Made by a program: the position numbers and the translations under genes
Part shown: piece by piece, positions 1 to 12,705 of the stretch
Position numbering within the stretch: the stretch's first letter is position 1
Layout of the letters: the number at the start of each line of letters is the position of its first letter
From: Darksidea phi
Taxonomy: Eukaryota; Ascomycota; Dothideomycetes; Pleosporales; Lentitheciaceae
Direction: 5' to 3'
Assembly: GCA_030770425.1 (NCBI GenBank)
Contig: JASJFT010000117.1
Span: 62,001-126,000 of the forward strand
DNA: 64,000 nucleotides
The notes under the pieces: generated by a model
Database searches by the model: none
What the model saw: the letters and a program-made list of their open reading frames with translations, nothing else
Told to the model about the DNA's origin: nothing

Positions 1-1640
1 TACCCTATTACGATCTATACGAATTATAAGAATCTAATAGGATTCTTAATAAATAAACTTCTAATCGAAAGATAGATATAATAGGTATAAACCCTTACGA
101 TCTACGATATTAGGATCGTATATACTAAGGGATTAGAAAATAAATAAGTAGACGCGCTTAGTAGAAGATCTAATTACTAAAGAATAGAGAAATCTAGTAT
201 AGTAATTCTTAAACTATAACTAGACGGAACGATTACTTATAACCGCCCGAAGCTAGTAGGAATACGAGAAACGATACTCGAGCTAAAAGAAAACGAATAG
301 ACTTAATAAATCTATATAGCTACTATAAAAGTAATAGATAAACGAAACGAAATTTAAGGAATAATCTAAGAAAAAGACGAAATTATTTATATATTCTAAA
401 GGACCTATATACCTAAGATAATATAGAAGGAATTTATTAGATAATACTATAAGGTACTAGTATACGAATACTAAAAAGTAGAAAAAACCTTTAAATAATT
501 AATAAGAACGTATTATTTTCTATATATAAGATAACTAGTAATATAAGTTCTTATAGAATATATAAACTATTACTATAATAAGTACGCTAAATATATACCC
601 TATAGAATATTATAATTAATAGAAAATATAGAAGGACTATAGAAAATTATTACTATAGACTTTATTATATAGTTACTACGTTCTAAAGAACTAACGATAG
701 AAGCGTTCTACGATACTATACTAGTAGTAGTAGATAAGTTTATAAAATATACTTACTTTATTCTATATATAGATAAAGGAAATATAGTAGAATAACTTAC
801 CTATACCTTATTAAGATATATATTTAGCGAATATAGAATACTAAATAAGATTATCTTAGATAAAGACGTTAAGTTTATAGTAAAGTTTTAGTAGACCCTT
901 ATAACTAAACTAGGAATAAAATATAATATATTAACTACCTATTATTTATAGATAGACGGGCTAACTAAACGAATAAACTAAATAGTAGAGTAATATCTTA
1001 GATATTATCTAAACTACTACTAGAATAACTAGGTTATACTTTTACCTATAGTATAATTTACGTATAATAGTTTATAATATAGTATAATAAAGATAATACC
1101 TTTTTTTATAAACTATAGAATCGAACTAGAAATATATAAGGAACCTAAGTAACTTTAGTCTTATAGCTAGAATAGAGAAGAAACGACGAAAATTATTCTA
1201 CGAATATACTAATAGCTTAAAGAAGATATAGAATTCCTTTAAAATAGAATAAGTAAGTACTATAATAAGAAGTAAAAGGAAGTACCTACTTTTAAAGAGG
1301 GAGAAAAGGTATAGTTACTATAAAAAAATATTAAGAGTAAGCGACCTAATAGTAAATTAGACTATACTAAGATCGAACCCTATAAGATTAAGAAATAAAT
1401 CTTACTTATAAACTACTAACTAAGACTATTCCTATAAATAAAAATCTATCCTATATTCTATATAAGTCTACTAAAAAAAATACTATAGAATACTAAACTA
1501 GTAGTATACGAAGTAGATATATATAGAGAAGATAATAAAGAATAGAAAGTAAAAGAAATCCTAGATAAGAATATTAGAAATAGAAAAAACTACTATCTAA
1601 TTTAATAGTAAGGGATAAATAAGAATAGAAAACTATAGAA
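1..1640 (+). pseudogene. Ty3/gypsy chromovirus pol, 3' half (RNase H end, integrase, chromodomain)
   Basis: Read on + with RIP stops ignored, this is the C-terminal half of a Ty3/gypsy polyprotein whose 5' part lies left of the window. The end of RNase H shows VDALSRR at about 149-169. The integrase core follows, with ITIDFI (first Asp) near 647-667, LDKDVKF (second Asp) near 853-880, and a DGLTKRINQIVEQYL block at about 953-1000 carrying the catalytic Glu. A C-terminal chromodomain-like stretch (VKEILDKN, then YYLI) lies at about 1546-1610; in chromoviruses this domain directs integration to heterochromatin. Q/W-to-stop changes are numerous, so the gene is dead. Family assignment is firm; the clade within the chromoviruses is not resolved. 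Confidence 0.9.
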
Positions 1641-2887
1641 ATAAACCTAAGAACCTAAAGATAATCTTAATTATTCTAAGAAGTTTATAGAGTACTAAAA
1701 TTATAATCCTAAAGGAAATCTAAAGATAAGGTAAGCTTACCTTATAATAAGTTAAGAAGACTAGTATTATCTATAGTATAGCGCGAGATATTTAATAGAC
1801 TAGAAAGAGTAATACTATCTACGACGTTATAAGTAACGTCTAGAGCGATTAAAGGGGCCTTTAGATCCTCCTACTACTCTAACTACTAAAGCTCTACCTT
1901 CTCTTTATCTAGCTTAGCTTTTAACGCCCGGGATTACGCTACTAACTTCTTATAAAGGATTATCCTCTACTTCTCTAAATAATATACTCGTATCCGAGCC
2001 TTCGTTAGCTTATTAAAAAGCTTATCCTAAGCTTTTTAAGCCTCCTCTAGTTACTATTAAAGTTTCTCTTTCGTATAGTTAACGGATCTTACTAATAGTA
2101 ATAAGCCCTAACGCGCGAGTTTCGCTACTTAATATAGACGAACCTTCTAATAATAAGATACTAGATATATAATAAGAACCTCGTATATTAGTACGAATAT
2201 ATATTTTATAATATCTACTATCTTTAGGCGAAGTAATATATAATATTTCTAACTAAGAATAACGACTATAAGGAAATATCTTAGAATCGTAACGAAGAAT
2301 TTTATTAATAAGTATAATATATTCTTAAGTCTTATACAATACTATAATAGATAATAATAGCCTCTTAAGATAGGGCCCTAATACTAATATAGTTAAATAC
2401 CGAATTCGGAATAACCTCTAAGCTAAAGGTTTAGAAAGGGGAGATAGTATTACGAACTAAATATATATTATAAACTACTAATAAATAAAACTACTAGAGA
2501 TCGAGCTAACTACTAGTTCCGATAAAGAATACGACGCGGACCTTATAATTAGAGAATAAGAAGTTATATAATAGATCTATACCTTAGTAAAGATAGATCT
2601 AAGGGATTATATAATAGCTTAGTAGATCTATTAAGATAGAGCTATAGAGCTATAGCTTAGTAGATCTATAGGTATAGAGCTATAGATTCTAGAAAACTAA
2701 ATTAATATATAACGATTACGAATCTCCTAGATAGTCTTTTTCTTCTTATAGTTAATTTAAATCTAGATTAATCCCTATCTATTAACGTAATTAAACTATT
2801 ACCCCTTATTCTAACTCCTTCGTTTCTACCTTAAGTATAAACCCCTAAATAAGGCTAAATAACCTATCGGGTCTGGACCCCGTTTAA
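1641..2887. other. unassigned RIP-mutated DNA between gypsy pol and the Fot1-like element
   Basis: About 1.25 kb with no protein I can name. It should include the 3' untranslated region and LTR of the gypsy element to its left, but no second LTR copy is in the window, so the boundary cannot be set. The minus strand around 1800-2150 gives a charged, possibly coiled-coil-like reading, which is too weak to call. It retains more CpG than its surroundings (for example 2110-2150) and has residual CpA at 2337 and TpG at 2874. Confidence 0.4.
2615..2668 (+). repeat. 16-bp direct repeat, two copies
   Basis: The 16-mer tagcttagtagatcta occurs at 2615-2630 and again at 2653-2668, within a stretch rich in short agctatag motifs. 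It may be part of an LTR or untranslated region of the neighbouring gypsy element; nothing shows a function. Confidence 0.5.
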
Positions 2888-2889
2888 TA

Positions 2890-4788
2890 GTTTATATTAA
2901 ACTTTATAAAAGAATTATATAAATTTATAAAAATTAATTAACTATTATCTATAATTTATTATCTATAAATTAATAGTAATATAGAAGTTTTTAATTAATA
3001 GCTAGACTAATAATTATATTCTTTTATAAATTTCTATTAGAATAACTAGTTTAATCTTCTACCTAGTATAGACTAGGTCTAAGTAATTCTTTTATATAAT
3101 ATAATAGGATTTTTTCTATTTAAGATCGAATTTAGCTATAAGACTTATTATTATTAGGATTAATAAGAATATATCTATAAATCTTTTAAATTATTAGATA
3201 ATATAATTATATAAATAGTCTAAGAATTTATAAAAATCTAAGTTAATATAGTCTAATAGATTTATAATTATATCTAAGCTAATATTATAATAATTTAAAA
3301 AGTTTAAAACTAATAAACTAATAAAATATACTATTTCCTAGATCTTAATATTAGAGATTAAGTTTATATTATATCTAAGAAATTTACTATCTTAAAGTTA
3401 AGTCTAAAATTAAACTAGTAAATATACGAACTTTATCTTATTATTAACTAAAGATATAGCTTCTATATAGTTTAGTTACTCTTTTATATAAAGATATATA
3501 ATATTTTCTATATAAATAGGTTATATAAAGCTATATAAGATATATTATTTAATTAAATACTTCTTAAAGAACTAGTTATAAAAGTAAATAGATATTCTAA
3601 GTAGCTAATAGTCTATATACTTAATAGTTAGATTATTTATAATAAGTTTTACTATTAAATAAAATAGATAAGTTATAATTTAAATCTAATCTATTACTTA
3701 ATAAGTAATTTTATAAATATAGTCTAAAAAGTAAAAGAATTCTATAATAAGTACTTTAATAAGCTAGACTTATCTATATTATAAAATAAGTTTCTTAGCC
3801 TCTAGTTAAAAGATAAGATATTAGTTAAGATAAAAATCTAGAAAAATTATTAGTACTAAGTATAAATCTTTACCCTTTATAATCTATTAAAATAGATAGT
3901 ATAATATTTAAAGTTTAGTATAATTATTCTTAAGTTTAGAATATCTTTCTTTTATAGTCTACTAAAATAGATAGTATATAATCTAGAGTTTATTATAATT
4001 ACTCCTAAACTTAAGATACTTCTTCTTTATAGTCTATTAAAATAGATAGTATAATATTTAAAGCTTATAGTAATTATCTTTAAGCTTAGAAGTACTCTTT
4101 TATAGTTTACTTTATTATAAATAAAAATATAAAAGAAGTAAATCTTATTTTTTAGTAGAACTATATATATATAACTTCTAGATAATATAAAAAACTAAGT
4201 TATTAATATTCTTTTATAAATTCTATAATACTCTTTAGATATATCGAGTATATTATATAATATATATATTAGAAAAATATTTTTTAAATAATAATTTATA
4301 TAGTAAAACGAGTAGATATATATATAATTATATAATATTAATATATTTTAAGAATAATTTAGAGGGTACTAGTTAAATTATTTTTTAAGTAGGAAGTAGT
4401 AGATATAAATATCTATTTATCTCTTTATTCCTCTCTTTCTTCCCCCTTAAAAGTATTTTTTCTTAATTATTTATTTACTAAGACCCTTAAGAATAAAATC
4501 TTATTCTAGAAGAAAGATAATATTATAACCTATTTTTTAAGTAATCTAGTTATTTTACTTATTTTCTATTTTAATTAGTAAATTAGGTAATCTTAAGAAT
4601 TAGTCTAATAGTTAATTAGTTTATTTAATATATTAAGCTTTATTTAGATATAAAAACCTTCTATTCTTATATTCTTATAGTATTATCCTAGAATAGCTTT
4701 AATATACTAGTTCTACTATTAGTTAATTAAAAGACTATCTTAGCTATTATAACTTCTAGTAAATTATACTTAGTTCTAAAATCTTATA
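2890..4788 (+). repeat. left long terminal inverted arm of the Fot1-like transposon
   Basis: About 1.9 kb that is the reverse complement of 12706-14481 followed by 6837-6956, with scattered transitions. The match starts at the TA-flanked tip and stops near 4788, beyond which the two sides diverge. A weaker resemblance recurs near 4950-5000. It contains a 75-bp tandem repeat but no protein I recognise. Confidence 0.88.
3881..4106 (+). repeat. ~75-bp tandem repeat, three units (left arm)
   Basis: Three tandem units begin near 3881, 3957 and 4031, each starting with a form of tctattaaaatagatagtat. The same array appears inverted in the right arm at 13276-13503, so it predates or was copied with the arm duplication. 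Confidence 0.8.
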
Positions 4789-5164
4789 ATAATAAAAGAT
4801 TATTAATTATTATTAACTTAACTAAAAAGTAAATTTCTTAAAGTTAAATAAAGTTTATTAATATAAAATACTAGATATATATCTAAAAAATTATTTAGTT
4901 CTATATTAATAAAGAAGACTATATAGTAGTACTAGAATTAATTTCTTCTTCTACTAATATATTTTATAAGCGAGCTACTACTATAAATAAGTTACTATTC
5001 TTATTAACTTTTTATATATAAAAAGCTACGTAGTTTAATAATATATTAGAATTCTATTAAACTAGTACTAATAATAGATTAAGTAGTATTTATAGTAGAC
5101 TTCTTATATATTTATAAATTATTTCTAGATTCTCTATAGTATATATAGTATACTAAAGTCTATT

Positions 5165-6800
5165 AGCTTATACCTAATTACGTAGTAACTTAATATCTTT
5201 TATTCTCTTATTACTACTTAGTAGTCTTTTAAATAATAATAGCCTTTCTCTCTATCTTAGTTAGAATACTTTACTTTTAGATTCTCTTCTTTTTATATAC
5301 TCTATATATTATAATAGTCTTAATTATCTTCTTTAGACTTATAATTTGTTCGTATATAAGTATAGCTTTATAAGCTATTACTCTAGTACCTTTTCTTAAC
5401 TAATTAATAGCTATAATAATAGAAGTAGATAATAAATTCTTATATCTACGTACGCGCTTATAAATTAATATTAATTAAGCCTCTACTTTATATATATTAC
5501 TTAGTATTCTAGCCTCCTATATAATCTTTAGTAGGACTACTAGTAACGGCGTTCTTAGCTTAATATTAAGCTTCGAGATTATTATTTTTAGATTATATAG
5601 AAATAGACTAATACCTTAAAAGCTTATATAGATATTCTTCTTTATAATAGCCTTATTATAAGTTATACGAAAGATAGATAGAAATTTAAACTTTATAATA
5701 TAGCTAATATAATCGTAAATTAGATTATTAATCTAGTCCCTATATATATACTTTAACGGTAAGAAATAGCTTATATTAAGTAGCTATAGGAGATATAATA
5801 AATAAGCTAGTATATAGAGAGTATAGATATTATTCTTCTTATAAAGATTCTAGAATTCCTTTAAGATATAACTACTATAATTATTAAGAATTAGTAACTA
5901 ATATACGTCTACTCTATAATCTATTATATATTTAATAAAGTACTTTAGCTAGGTAACTTCTAGATTATTATTTATCTAGCTATTATTACTAATACTAATA
6001 GTCTAATTATTTAGTATATTATTATCCTCGTACTAGATAAAAAGGTAGTACTAGCTAGTAAAGATAATAAAGGGCGGAATAGTCTATCTAGTAATATTAA
6101 TTTCTTATATTATAGTAATCTACTCGCGATTATCTAACTAGATAGCTTTAGTCTACCTATATCTTTCTAAACTAGTAATAATTAGTTATATTAATATTTT
6201 ATCTATTAGAAAGCTAGCTTTATTAAAGTTATAGATATTCTTATTATAAATATTCTACTTAGCTTTAATATATACTATATACTTAAACTAGATTTAAATA
6301 ATATTAAGATTCTTATAAAGAGCTTACTATTAATTATAGAGTTAATTAAATTATATTTTAATACTATTAGTTTAATTAACGAAGTTTCTAGATTACTACT
6401 TATCTATCTACTTAGTACTATATATAGTAAGTAGTCTATTTACTATATCTTATATAGTCTTTAGAATAGGAATATATTCTTACGAATCTAGATTAAGTAT
6501 ATAACTAATAATTATCTTCTCTTTTAGCTTAGAAAGCTTTCTTAATTTAGATTAATAATTATATTATATAATAATTCTAGTACGTTAGTTACGTAGTATT
6601 AATTAGAGGATATTAAATATTACTATAACGTATTTAATACTCTAGATCTAATTCTAATTAATAGCTAAGATAGTTAGGGAGATATCTACTTCGTTATAGA
6701 ATAATTAAATAGTAATTAGTTAAGCTATAAGAGTTAATAAATAATACGTCGTAAAAATTTAGTAAGGGTAGTAGCTCGCTTATAGTAGCGGCTTACTTAT
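5165..6800 (-). pseudogene. pogo/Fot1 DDE transposase, RIP-mutated
   Basis: The minus strand reads as a DDE-superfamily transposase typical of fungal Fot1/pogo elements. NFNKASFL near 6204-6230 corresponds to the NFDETGF block with the first catalytic Asp; both acidic codons changed exactly as TpG-to-TpA would do. It is followed by a GRPKAIQPGNREW-like stretch (about 6140-6170). LILNNYSSYI near 5867-5895 corresponds to the LLLDGHGSH block (second Asp). A PAYLSYLLQPLDI-like block lies near 5780-5815 and carries the third acidic site region. A basic, helix-rich tail with QLRKGTRVIAYKA follows near 5370-5410. Length, roughly 540 codons, suits the family. Exact start and stop are approximate because ATG is destroyed. 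Confidence 0.87.
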
Positions 6801-6836
6801 AAAATATATTATTATAATTAGCTATTTCTATTTACT

Positions 6837-6956
6837 ATAAGATCCTAAGACTAAGTATAATTAACTAGAAGTTATAATAACTAAGATAATCTTCTAATTA
6901 ATTAATAGTAGAATTAGTATATTAAAGTTATTCTAAGATAATATTATAAGAGTATA
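6837..6956 (-). repeat. right inverted arm, inner part, split off by copia-C
   Basis: The reverse complement of this segment matches about 4670-4788 of the left arm, directly continuing the match of 12706-14481. The gtata at 6952-6956 is one copy of the copia-C target duplication. Confidence 0.85.
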
Positions 6957-7211
6957 TATTATAGTAATTTTAGTATAAATTATTATAGTATATAGTTTCT
7001 AAAAGTAAAAGCTCTAATTTTTATAAGTTAAAAAAGATAGTATTTTATATATAAAATAACCCTTAACTATACTTTAATATTAATACTACTAGACTCTATT
7101 AAACTCTATTAGATTACGAGATTTAGTAAATAGCTACTAGTATTAGATTAATTCTTATATCTAGTAAAATCTTTAATTATACTTAGTTTCTAAGTTATCT
7201 ACTCTATAATA
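6957..7211 (-). repeat. copia-C 3' LTR
   Basis: 255 bp starting tattatagtaa and ending ctctataata on +, consistent with original TG...CA ends. It matches 12445-12700 throughout, with transitions as the main differences. Confidence 0.92.
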
Positions 7212-7269
7212 TATCCTCTTAGCTTAGAGATACTCGTAGTCCTTAAAACTAACCTATTTAATTAGACTT

Positions 7270-10200
7270 TTAATATCGATAAGGTCTAATTATCTTATAA
7301 ATTATATATACTTTTACTTTAGAAGGATTTTAGTAAGTCTATTAATAGATACCTTAGTAGTAGGTAGCTATTATATATTAAGATAGCTATAGATAATCTC
7401 CTATTAAATCTAACTCTAATAGATATTAATATATTTAAACTTAGTATTAAGCTTTTCCTCTTACTTTATAGTAATATTAACCGTTTACTAGTTATTATAT
7501 TAAATAATAGATATCTTATTAAGTTTAAGGTTAAGTTCTTTAAATAGTTTTAACTACTTAGCTATCTCTAAGCTAGTAAGGCTTAGGATAAGTAGTTCTA
7601 CCTCTATTATACTCTTTATAATAGTACGTTATTAAGCTAATTTCTAATTAATAGTTATATTAAATAGCTAAAATAAATAGCTCTAGCTACTTTAATAAGT
7701 ATAGATATTATTAGTAAATACTATATCTATTACTTCTAAGAAATTACTAGTAGCTTTAAATTATTTAATTATTTTATCGTTAATTATATTATATTTAACT
7801 ACTTTATCTTATTATATAGCTATCTCTTATAGAATATAATACTTTATCTTATTAATATATTATTATACGCGCTTAATTAAAGCTATATACTACTATCTTA
7901 GATTTATAAGATAATTTACTAATAGACTATAAAAGTAAGCTAAATTAGATTATATTTACTATATAAGATATATAAGATAGTTAACTAGTCGTTAATAATA
8001 TTTTATATATATCTTATTAGATTTCTTAGTAGATAACTTATACTAATTTACTATAAGTAGTATTTTTATAAAGTAAGAATCTAATTAGATATTAAACTCT
8101 TTAATAACTTTATTAATATAGATATCCTATACTAGTTAAATTAATTATTTCTTTATATCCTATATAACTTAAATCTCTAAATATTACTTTAGATTATCTA
8201 GCTTTTTAATATTATAATAGTTTATAAGATCTATTTTAAAATATTAATAAAGTCTAATATTTTTAGGGTAATAGATTATAACGACGTTATTAATATATAC
8301 GAATAGAATTAACTAGTTATTAATATATATATAAGAAAATCCTTTTACTTCTTATATATTAAGCTAATTTAAAGTCTTCTTAAATTTATTATATTATAAT
8401 AGTAGTACTTCTTTAAGTCTATAGAGGGTATATAATATCTTTAAAATCTTACTATTATACTTAAAGTCGTCTAATATTCTTATATAGATATATTTCTTAA
8501 GCTTTATATTAAGAAAGGTTATTAAAATATTATATTACTTTAACTTTAGACTAAATTAATTAGTAATTACGAGTAGAGTATAAAATAAGCTAATAGCTAG
8601 TATAGTAGCGTAGGTATTACTATATAGCTATTATAGATTACCTTAAATTATAATCTAGATCTTAAATTTTAAGAGGTAGTTATTTATATTAATTTTATAG
8701 ATAAATATCTATATTAGTAGTAGTATCTATATATTAGTATTAATAGCTTAAAGTAAGATCTTTATAAAGTATTCTTTTATCTATACTAAATAGTATTCTA
8801 TATTAGTAGTAGCTTAGAACTAATTACTATATAGATAACTACTTAGCTATTAAAAGTTCTTTAGAGGCTTAGATAACTATAATTAATAAATCTTATATTC
8901 TAGATTCTATCTTACTATTATAATAAAGCTATATAGATAGTTATATATAGTATTATTAGTATTTATATAAAATAATAAATATACTTAATAATATAGATTA
9001 CTTAAGTAAGTTAACTATACTAAACGTCCTTCTAGAATAATATTAGACTTATTAAGATTAAGATTTTATCTTCTTAGAGTATTATTTCTAGTTCGATTAG
9101 AACTATATCTAGGTATCTCTATTATACTAAGTTCTTATAATAAGTTTATTAGTTAATTTTATTATATTAAAGCGTTATTTAAAGGTATTATAGTATTATC
9201 TAAAGAGTTTTTAAAGTTTTCTTCCTAATTAGGACTAGTATAGACCGAATTAGGATTAGTATAAGCTAAAGATACTAGTAAAAGTAGTTTTTTATAAAAC
9301 TTAATATTCTTTTTAATAATCTTATTTTATTATATTTAGCTATCTTATTATCTCTTACCCTCTACCTATATATTAGTCGGAGAAGTAGATATAATTATTT
9401 TACTTATTATTAATTAATATAGTATTAGTAGATTATAAATACTAATTTTCTTAAAATACTAAATATTAGATATATTAAGTAGTTTAATAATTTTCTTAAT
9501 AACTAACTCTTTAATATAGTCTTCTAGATTCTTAAAGAAGCTATCTAAGTTAAATATAATATTATAAGTTCGAATTACCTAGTTCTTTATTAATAGTTAG
9601 ATATAATAGATATTTATTAAATTATAACTAATAAGATAACTATAAGGTACGTATAGGTAGATAGGTATAAAAATACTAAGATAGTAAAAGGGTTATATTT
9701 AGATAGAGATAAGATAAATTCTTAAGAAGATATAATAATAGGACGTAGGACTATATAGGGTCCGGTACGTAATCGTAGCCGGGTTAATAATAATTTAGAA
9801 GTCCTCTAGTAGAAGTAGATATAATAATAATCTATTAATATTTTACTCTTAAGTTTATTAGCTTTCTTAAGCTATCTATTTAGTACGTAGGCTTTATAAC
9901 TAATAGAATATATATAAATAACTTAAGACTTCTTACCTTAAATAAGCTCGTATAATATTTTCTAGTTTAGCTTTTCTAATAACGTTCTATTAAGAATATA
10001 TACTACTATTCGAAATAGTTTATTTAATAGTAATTTAAATAGGTTAGTCTAAAGTTATAATACTCTTATATATATAACTAATATTACTTTAATATATTTA
10101 GTACCCTCGTTCTATTTATTTATATAGGGCGCTTGCTTATTATATATAATATCTAGGTTATTATAGATTTATTTAAATAGATTAGATAAAATACTAAATT

Positions 10201-12400
10201 CTTACTTATTATTAGTTTAAACTTTAATAACGTTATATTAGAATTAATACTATATCGTATATAGGATTTATATAATCTAACGATTAATAATAGATTTTAA
10301 ACGACTAGAAAACGTTTCTACTTTATACTACTTAGTATATTAATTAATACTATAGTCTTTATATTTATCTTTATTAAAATATTCTTCTTCTATTAGTAGG
10401 AGCTAAATAATATCTATTAATATATATTTAAACGACTATATTATATAGTCTTTCTATTAATAATATAAGATTTATTTTATAAACTTTATTTTAATATATA
10501 TCTTATATAGCTTTTAATTATTAGTTTTATTAATAATAATTCTATAAATAGCGTTTATTAGATAAGCTATTATTCTCTAGCTAGGGTATCCCTATATTAG
10601 GTAAGTAATTTAATTATTAACTTATTATATAGGTCTTAGGGTATATAACTTCTAATAACTAGTTATAAATATTAATAATAGCTTAATATACGACCTTTAT
10701 ATTATATTAACGTTAATTAGATAGTAGCTATTCGAATACTTAAGTAAAGTAAGTATATTACTTTAGTTCTTATAATATAATATATCGCGTTTTAAATCGA
10801 AATAAATATTAATAATATAATATCTCTCTAGTCCTATTATACTAGTAATAAAGCTAAGGACTAAGATAATATATATTAATTAAATCTTTATTATACTATT
10901 ATAAGAAGTATAAATTTTAAGTATTATAAAGTCCTAAGCTTTAACTTTTATAGCTTTAGTCTTAGTATTAATATATTTATAAGCTATAGTATTATACTCT
11001 TATTTCTATCTAATTTATAGATCTAAGTTAATAATATATATATTTAAATATAAATCTAATATTTATTAATATAGAAATACTTATTTTATATAGTATCTTA
11101 ATCTCTAGTAAGTACTACTAGGTTATCTATTAGTATAACTATATTATCGATTATATAGACTATATAAGTTAAGAATTTTAATAAGTAAGTCTTATTATTA
11201 AAGCTAAATAATATTATAGAAGCGAACTAAACTATTTTCTATTTAATATAGTCTATTAAATACTTAATAGCCTTATTAATACGAGCTTTAAGTATTATAT
11301 TAGTCTTTAGGGCTTTATCGACTTAGTATCTAACTTTAATACTTATAATATAGTTTTTAGAATATTTCTTTACTAAAGAATTAAGTATAAAGTAGTTAAT
11401 CTACTAGTATACTCGTTTATAGAGATATATCTTTAGGATTCTATTATTTCTCTTCTTTTAGTTATTATTATTATTATTACTAAAGCTATTACTATTATCT
11501 ATATTAGTAATAGTAAGTTAAGTAGTAGCTATAATATTATATCTAGTTATTATAGCTAGTTTAACTACCTTTAGAAATAACTTAAACTTAATAATATAGT
11601 ATTATAATAATTATACTTCTACTCTATTATACTAAGCCTTTAGAATATCTTAAAGAGCTAAGATATTATACTTAATATTAAATATATAATATACTTTTAT
11701 AAAGTTCTTCTATATATAAGACGTTTTAATATTAGAAAGATTAATAATCTTATACTTATTTATAATCTTAATCTAACTATATAACTAGTCGACTAGCTTC
11801 TTATTATATAATAATATCTATAATTACTTATATTTAACTTTAAGTTTCTAATATTATAAGATATCTATAGGTATAATATATCTTTTTAATATCTTAAGTT
11901 AATTCTATAGATCTTTCTTATTCTATATTAAAAATAGGTTTATTACTATAATTATTTTACTAATCTTTAAGTTAATTATTCTTAAACCTTTCTCTAGTTA
12001 TTTATAATTCTTCTTCTCTTTCTAATATTAGATAAGCTTAACTCTATATAATATTTAATTATTAAATAATAGCTAAGTTATATTAATAGTATTAGCTTTA
12101 TATATTATAAGTAAGGGTTTTATTAACTTCTTATTTTCTAGTACTATTTTAAGATTAAGGTTATAGTATTTCTAAACTTTATATTATTCGATCTTATTCT
12201 TAAGAATAAATAGCTATTTATACTAATCGCTCTAAGTTTTATAAATAATAATAATACACGTTACTACGAGATCTTCTTTAGTATTTATTATTAATAATAA
12301 TAGCTCTCTAAGTACTAAGGAGTTTCTAATAATAATAAGAATAATAATAAGGATATTAGCTCTTTATACGTTAATTAATATTAATAATAAAGATAATAAG
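7270..12400 (-). pseudogene. copia-C gag-pol, RIP-mutated
   Basis: Minus-strand Ty1/copia polyprotein. A protease-like stretch (YIIDNIVIL, then DNLVVLT, resembling the WIIDSGAS...GDPS block of copia proteases) lies near 11100-11170. The reverse transcriptase catalytic loop FVYINNVVI, from FVYVDDVVI, is at 8281-8310. The RNase H terminal motif INRLTKILL, from ADGLTKIL, is near 7310-7345, just ahead of the 3' LTR. The order gag, PR, IN, RT, RH from high to low coordinates is as expected for copia. A solo gypsy LTR interrupts it at 9641-9826. Stops are everywhere and no start codon is left. Confidence 0.85.
9641..9826 (-). mobile_element. solo LTR of the gypsy X/Y family inside copia-C
   Basis: 186 bp, the same length as the four LTRs of gypsy X and Y, starting tataaggtac and ending gtagatataata. 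It is flanked by ataac (9636-9640) and ataat (9827-9831), a 5-bp duplication with one C-to-T change. No internal region is attached, so it is a solo LTR left by LTR-LTR recombination. It keeps more CpG (for example around 9762-9782) than the other copies and is therefore the least decayed family member here. Confidence 0.88.
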
Positions 12401-12444
12401 TTATTATTATTTAAGAGTAATTAGTTATAATCTAGACTTATAAT

Positions 12445-12700
12445 TATTATAGTAATTTTAATATAAATTACTATAGTATATAGTATTTAAAAGTAAAAGC
12501 TTTAATTTTTATAAGTTAAAATAGACGATATTTTATATATAGAAATAACCTCTAACTATATCTTAATACTAATAGTACTAGACTCTATTAGACTTTATTA
12601 GATTATAAGATTTAGTAAATAGCTACTAGTATTAAACTAATTCTTATATCTAGTAAAATCTCTAATTATATTTAATTCTTAAGCCGTCTACTCTATAATA
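12445..12700 (-). repeat. copia-C 5' LTR
   Basis: 256 bp, direct copy of 6957-7211 with transition differences. It is followed by the TSD gtata at 12701. Confidence 0.92.
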
Positions 12701-12705
12701 GTATA

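Larger units (their letters stand above)
6957..12700 (-). mobile_element. copia-C, full-length Ty1/copia element inserted in the Fot1-like right arm
   Basis: A 5744-bp element bounded by direct LTRs of 255 and 256 bp, flanked by an identical 5-bp duplication gtata at 6952-6956 and 12701-12705. Deleting it restores the inverted arm of the host transposon. Coding is on the minus strand, with the 5' LTR at the high-coordinate end. Just inside that LTR the minus strand reads attataagtct, the RIP form expected of a copia primer-binding site pairing with the anticodon half of initiator tRNA-Met (TTATGAG core). Confidence 0.92.

Noticed and set aside
3881..4106. CRISPR-like array
   Set aside because: The units are tandem without distinct spacers, only three copies are present, and the same array is mirrored in the other arm of a eukaryotic transposon.
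11130..11170. Reverse transcriptase YVDD of copia-C
   Set aside because: YIIDN looked like an RT loop, but the true FVYINN motif lies at 8281-8310 in the right order, so this position fits the protease better.
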